This document shows, piece by piece, positions 60,784-64,000 of a stretch of DNA of 64,000 bases. The stretch is taken from assembly GCA_019843655.1 (NCBI GenBank), contig JACDQD010000007.1:8491600-8555599 (forward strand). The letters run 5' to 3'. The notes beneath the pieces were generated by a model that was given only the letters and a program-made list of their open reading frames with translations, was not told the DNA's origin and did no database searches. Position numbers and translations under genes: made by a program. Origin of the DNA: Lethocerus indicus. Lineage: Eukaryota; Arthropoda; Insecta; Hemiptera; Belostomatidae. Position 1 is the first letter of the stretch; the number at the start of each line of letters is the position of its first letter.

Positions 60784-62749
60784 AATATATATAAAATAAA
60801 ACATTATAGTGTTTATTTGCGCAATATTATGGTTAAACATCAATAGATAATATCAAATAATATTCCAACAAGACTATTTATTTTAGAAAATAAATCCAGT
60901 CAAGAACAGTGTCAGAATTATTTCTGTCGGTCATTAAATTTCTATTTGCTTTTCAATCGAAACTAAATGCACTACTTTGAAATTTATGAAATCGGCCCTT
61001 CAATTAATATGTTATACGAGACAATAAACGGACGTAATCAACGGTAAACAAACATGTACGCTGCCTTTTAGAAAATCCGCCAATATTAACTGTACCCGCG
61101 GATCAGTGTGAGAACGAACGCTACCGTATTAAAATGATTCAACAGATTAAAGTACCGTTTTTAATGGCTCATTATTCCGCCGGTGTCCACTCACAAAATC
61201 CCGGTGGGGAAAATCGCGCGGAAATTGCGTTCGGAAAATAGACCCTGGTCAAATTTACAAGGCTCTAAATACAATTTAAAATAATAGGAAACGACGCTCG
61301 TATCTCCAGTGGGGGAGTACTAGCCCTGTTTTTTAACGGGACCTCCCGCATTAGGACGAAAATTAAAACTGTTTACCAGCGGGCGCAGCTGTTACGGGAG
61401 CCCGCAACAACTGCGGGACCATCCGCATTTATGGCCATTATGCTGTTTTTGTTCCTTTTTTTCGTGTCCGTGTGGATATCTATTGCAGACTAATCAGAAC
61501 TATTTCCACGCCCCCACGCACATTGCTCTTACGGACCCCTCGTGCCCGCGAAAAATTGAAAACGGGAAACGCGCCGAAAAATTGATGCTGAAAATAAAAC
61601 TGTTTCTAAACATTAGGCTGAATCAGAATTCATTGTTTACCGAAAGAGAGGGATAAAGTTACTTGGACCTTTGAATTGAGCTTTCAGTAGTATTTTATTA
61701 TCTTCTGCAAAATTCAATATTGGTGAACAGAGCCATCGAAAAAGCAATATACTCGTATAACTCCAAGATAAAATAAAACAAATATGTTCCCGATGTCGTG
61801 TAAAGTAAACCGACCGAGTGGAAAGGTCTAAAAATGATATAACCAATAACACACCATTATGAACACACCACTAGACATTTTGAGAGAGTAAAATATTGTA
61901 TCCGTTGTAATAATATAAATCAACTTTGTTCAAAATAATGGATTACACTTTCAAATAATGCAGTGCATGAATGAGAAATATTATAATACAATTCATTTGG
62001 ATGAATGTGAGAAAGAATACCTAAAAATAAGTACGAGCAATTGGAAATATTTTGCAAATGTTATTAATGAAGTTTTTTTAAATAAATCATTTCGTTGCTT
62101 AGGGTTAACCCTTTACAATACACGCAGTTATACAAACCATACGGTATACACGGATTTTTATATGTGAGTGACATTTTGAAATATGAGGGGTATAATCTTC
62201 AACAGTAAGTTAATTTTTAATTTAATAGTAGCAATAGGAAAGCCGGAAAGACAGAATATAGTACTCGTACATACCTTTTCAGCAGTGGTTCTTGTTCGAC
62301 TTCAATCGCTGAACAAACAGGCCTGGAAAAGAAAAGTGATTTCATTCATTTAATAAGAATTTTAATGTTGAATAATATTAATTATAATCTGTTAGTTTAA
62401 AATAGTTTCAGTACTATAAATGCCTAGAAATGTACAGAAATTATTAAATGATTAAAATGAAATTATTAAAAACAACCGTGGATACAAACTGTGGTAATTA
62501 TTTAACACAATTGGCTATTTAGATATTTATTCAAAACTTGTGACAAACCTAAAATACACGGAATAATGAGATAAAAATAAGATAAGACTAACCTGCAATA
62601 TCAGTGAATATACCATATTTTAATGATCAATAAGACAGGCCTAAATTCATGTAGGCTCAGAACATGTATTAAGTCCCGAACGGATAAACGAAGTAATAAT
62701 CGGCTAATCGGTTCAATATTAGAGGACTACGAAATGGACTAATATAGGC
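60779..62749. other. Gene-less stretch
   Basis: A CpG-richer island at about 61060-61570 includes the word TTTATGGCC at 61429-61437. The rest is AT-rich. Small frames at 61637-61852 (minus) and 61958-62167 (plus) have no recognisable domain. Confidence 0.5.
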
Positions 62750-63260
62750 TGTTGTATAGGTCCGTTCCGTGACTCGGAAAATGCGCACGGGGTTAACGCG
62801 TCCACTCCGCGATGTCGGACCACTCTCCCGTATAATCCCCGGGGAGTTATAGCATCGGGAGGGGAGGGATGGGAACGATCGCGTTCGAACACGGTCGACT
62901 GGGGATAGTCAGCGGACGGTGGGAGAGATCGGATGAGGGGTAGGGGGTTTGGTGGGGAGAATTTATGAAGATAGCCAGACGAGGATGATGATGAGGAGGG
63001 GGTAATGATAGGGGGCCGGGGGGGGGAGGGTGAATGTGAACGGCCTGGGGAGTGTTCATTATAAGATGATAGGTCGAGTGTTATTAACGGCTCAGTGATC
63101 CAATAAGTGCGGGGGGGAAGGAGGAGGGAGTGTCACATGACGTCGACCCTCCGTTCGCACATGACACTGGCCCGGATGAGGACCCGCCCGGGACGGGCCC
63201 TCCTTCCCGTTACCGGACGTCGTCCCCACGAGCGAAATTAAAACCCCGACGAAAAGTTGT
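62750..63260 (+). other. GC-rich island with strand-biased G-runs
   Basis: The plus strand carries many runs of three to nine G between 62858 and 63130, while C-runs are rare until about 63180. The block 63011-63030 (G5, CC, G9, A, G3) can satisfy a G-quadruplex if the nine-G run supplies two strands. The proline-rich minus-strand frame (62847-63059) is a product of the G-runs. Confidence 0.5.
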
Positions 63261-64000
63261 CGAAGGTTAGGAAACCACCCGTAGCAAAGAATTGCGTTTT
63301 ATTCTGTCTGCCGCCAGAATGAATTTGTGAGGATTCTTGAATTTATTAAGCTCTTATATTACGCTTTCGAAAGGAAATATTAAAATCTGCATTCGTGAAT
63401 GAATTCCGCACAGTTGAATTCCATTTTTACCGGGACAGTTACTTTGAATTATTTTTTCTCCGAGCATTATTAAACTTTTAATTAGGTTGTTAACCGTAAA
63501 TTGTAAATCCAGTGAATAATTTTATAACTTAATATTAAAAGGAATCGACGATTTTCTGAATAAAAATTTATGCAAAAAATCAGTTGTTAGTGGAAGATAA
63601 CAAGCTAGATATCAATTTCATTTCTCCGTTCGACATCGTATTACAATGGGATACACTAGAGTAATAATAACTTGTCTAATTATTCCAAGAAAATTCAGCA
63701 TGACCGGCGATGTTATGTACTGACCGTAACATGGCTTCATCTGTACTTGTTTGTCTTCTTTTCCTACTCACCGAAAAACGTAATATAATATTTCCGTTGG
63801 TCATTGTGAAGGAAGGACAATTAAAATTGTGCGAATTAAGAATTATATAAGGGGACATCAGACTCATGAAAACATACGGGTTATAAAAGTATGTAGTATT
63901 ATTATTTACTATATATGATCTTAGAACAGTTGCGAGCAGTATTCCTTATAACGAATAGGGAGGAGTTCGATCATGTTGAATTTTCCATATATAAAACCCA
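63261..64000. other. Gene-less AT-rich stretch
   Basis: AT-rich sequence to the end of the window. A 63-codon minus-strand frame (63676-63867) has no recognisable domain. Confidence 0.5.

Overview
This window looks like non-coding nuclear DNA from an animal, most likely an invertebrate and possibly an arthropod. It is AT-rich overall but keeps many CpG dinucleotides, unlike CpG-depleted vertebrate DNA. It carries long (TA)n microsatellites and copies of an inverted-repeat mobile element. No open reading frame shows a recognisable domain, exon structure or convincing protein composition; the longest runs 174 codons and looks like chance. I found no tRNA, rRNA, snRNA, known microRNA, CRISPR array or bacterial-style operon. 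Species assignment is inference only.

The clearest annotated objects are three copies of one dispersed fold-back element, near 1172-1377, 6701-7142 and 21454-21791. The two complete copies begin with the same 14 bases and are each flanked by a perfect 12-bp direct repeat, taken as target-site duplications. Their arms share modules called A, B and C here, and each copy lacks a different module in one arm. Module B, read on the minus strand in left arms, can fold into a three-way junction carrying CTGAAGA and GAAAC. This is close to the hammerhead ribozyme core and to motifs seen in Penelope-like elements, but the cleavage triplet is missing. A 14-base match to the element end also occurs alone at 59733-59746.

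The remainder alternates between AT-rich stretches and short (about 150-600 bp) GC- and CpG-rich islands, roughly every 1-2 kb. Examples are 2625-3005, 6060-6450, 9150-9480, 18645-19160, 19570-20090, 25540-26160, 27780-28240, 39530-40300, 47430-48020, 49430-49880, 50460-50830, 55470-55850, 60050-60530 and 62750-63260. Many hold G-quadruplex-capable runs, purine or pyrimidine tracts, or small perfect hairpins. The pattern would fit a regulatory gene desert or a very long intron, but nothing here proves regulatory function.

Simple repeats include four long (TA)n tracts (2095, 26435, 43913, 60723), one (AG)n tract (47895) and a few two-copy tandem repeats with units of 13 to 49 bp. Since no gene is seen, there is no gene network to describe.
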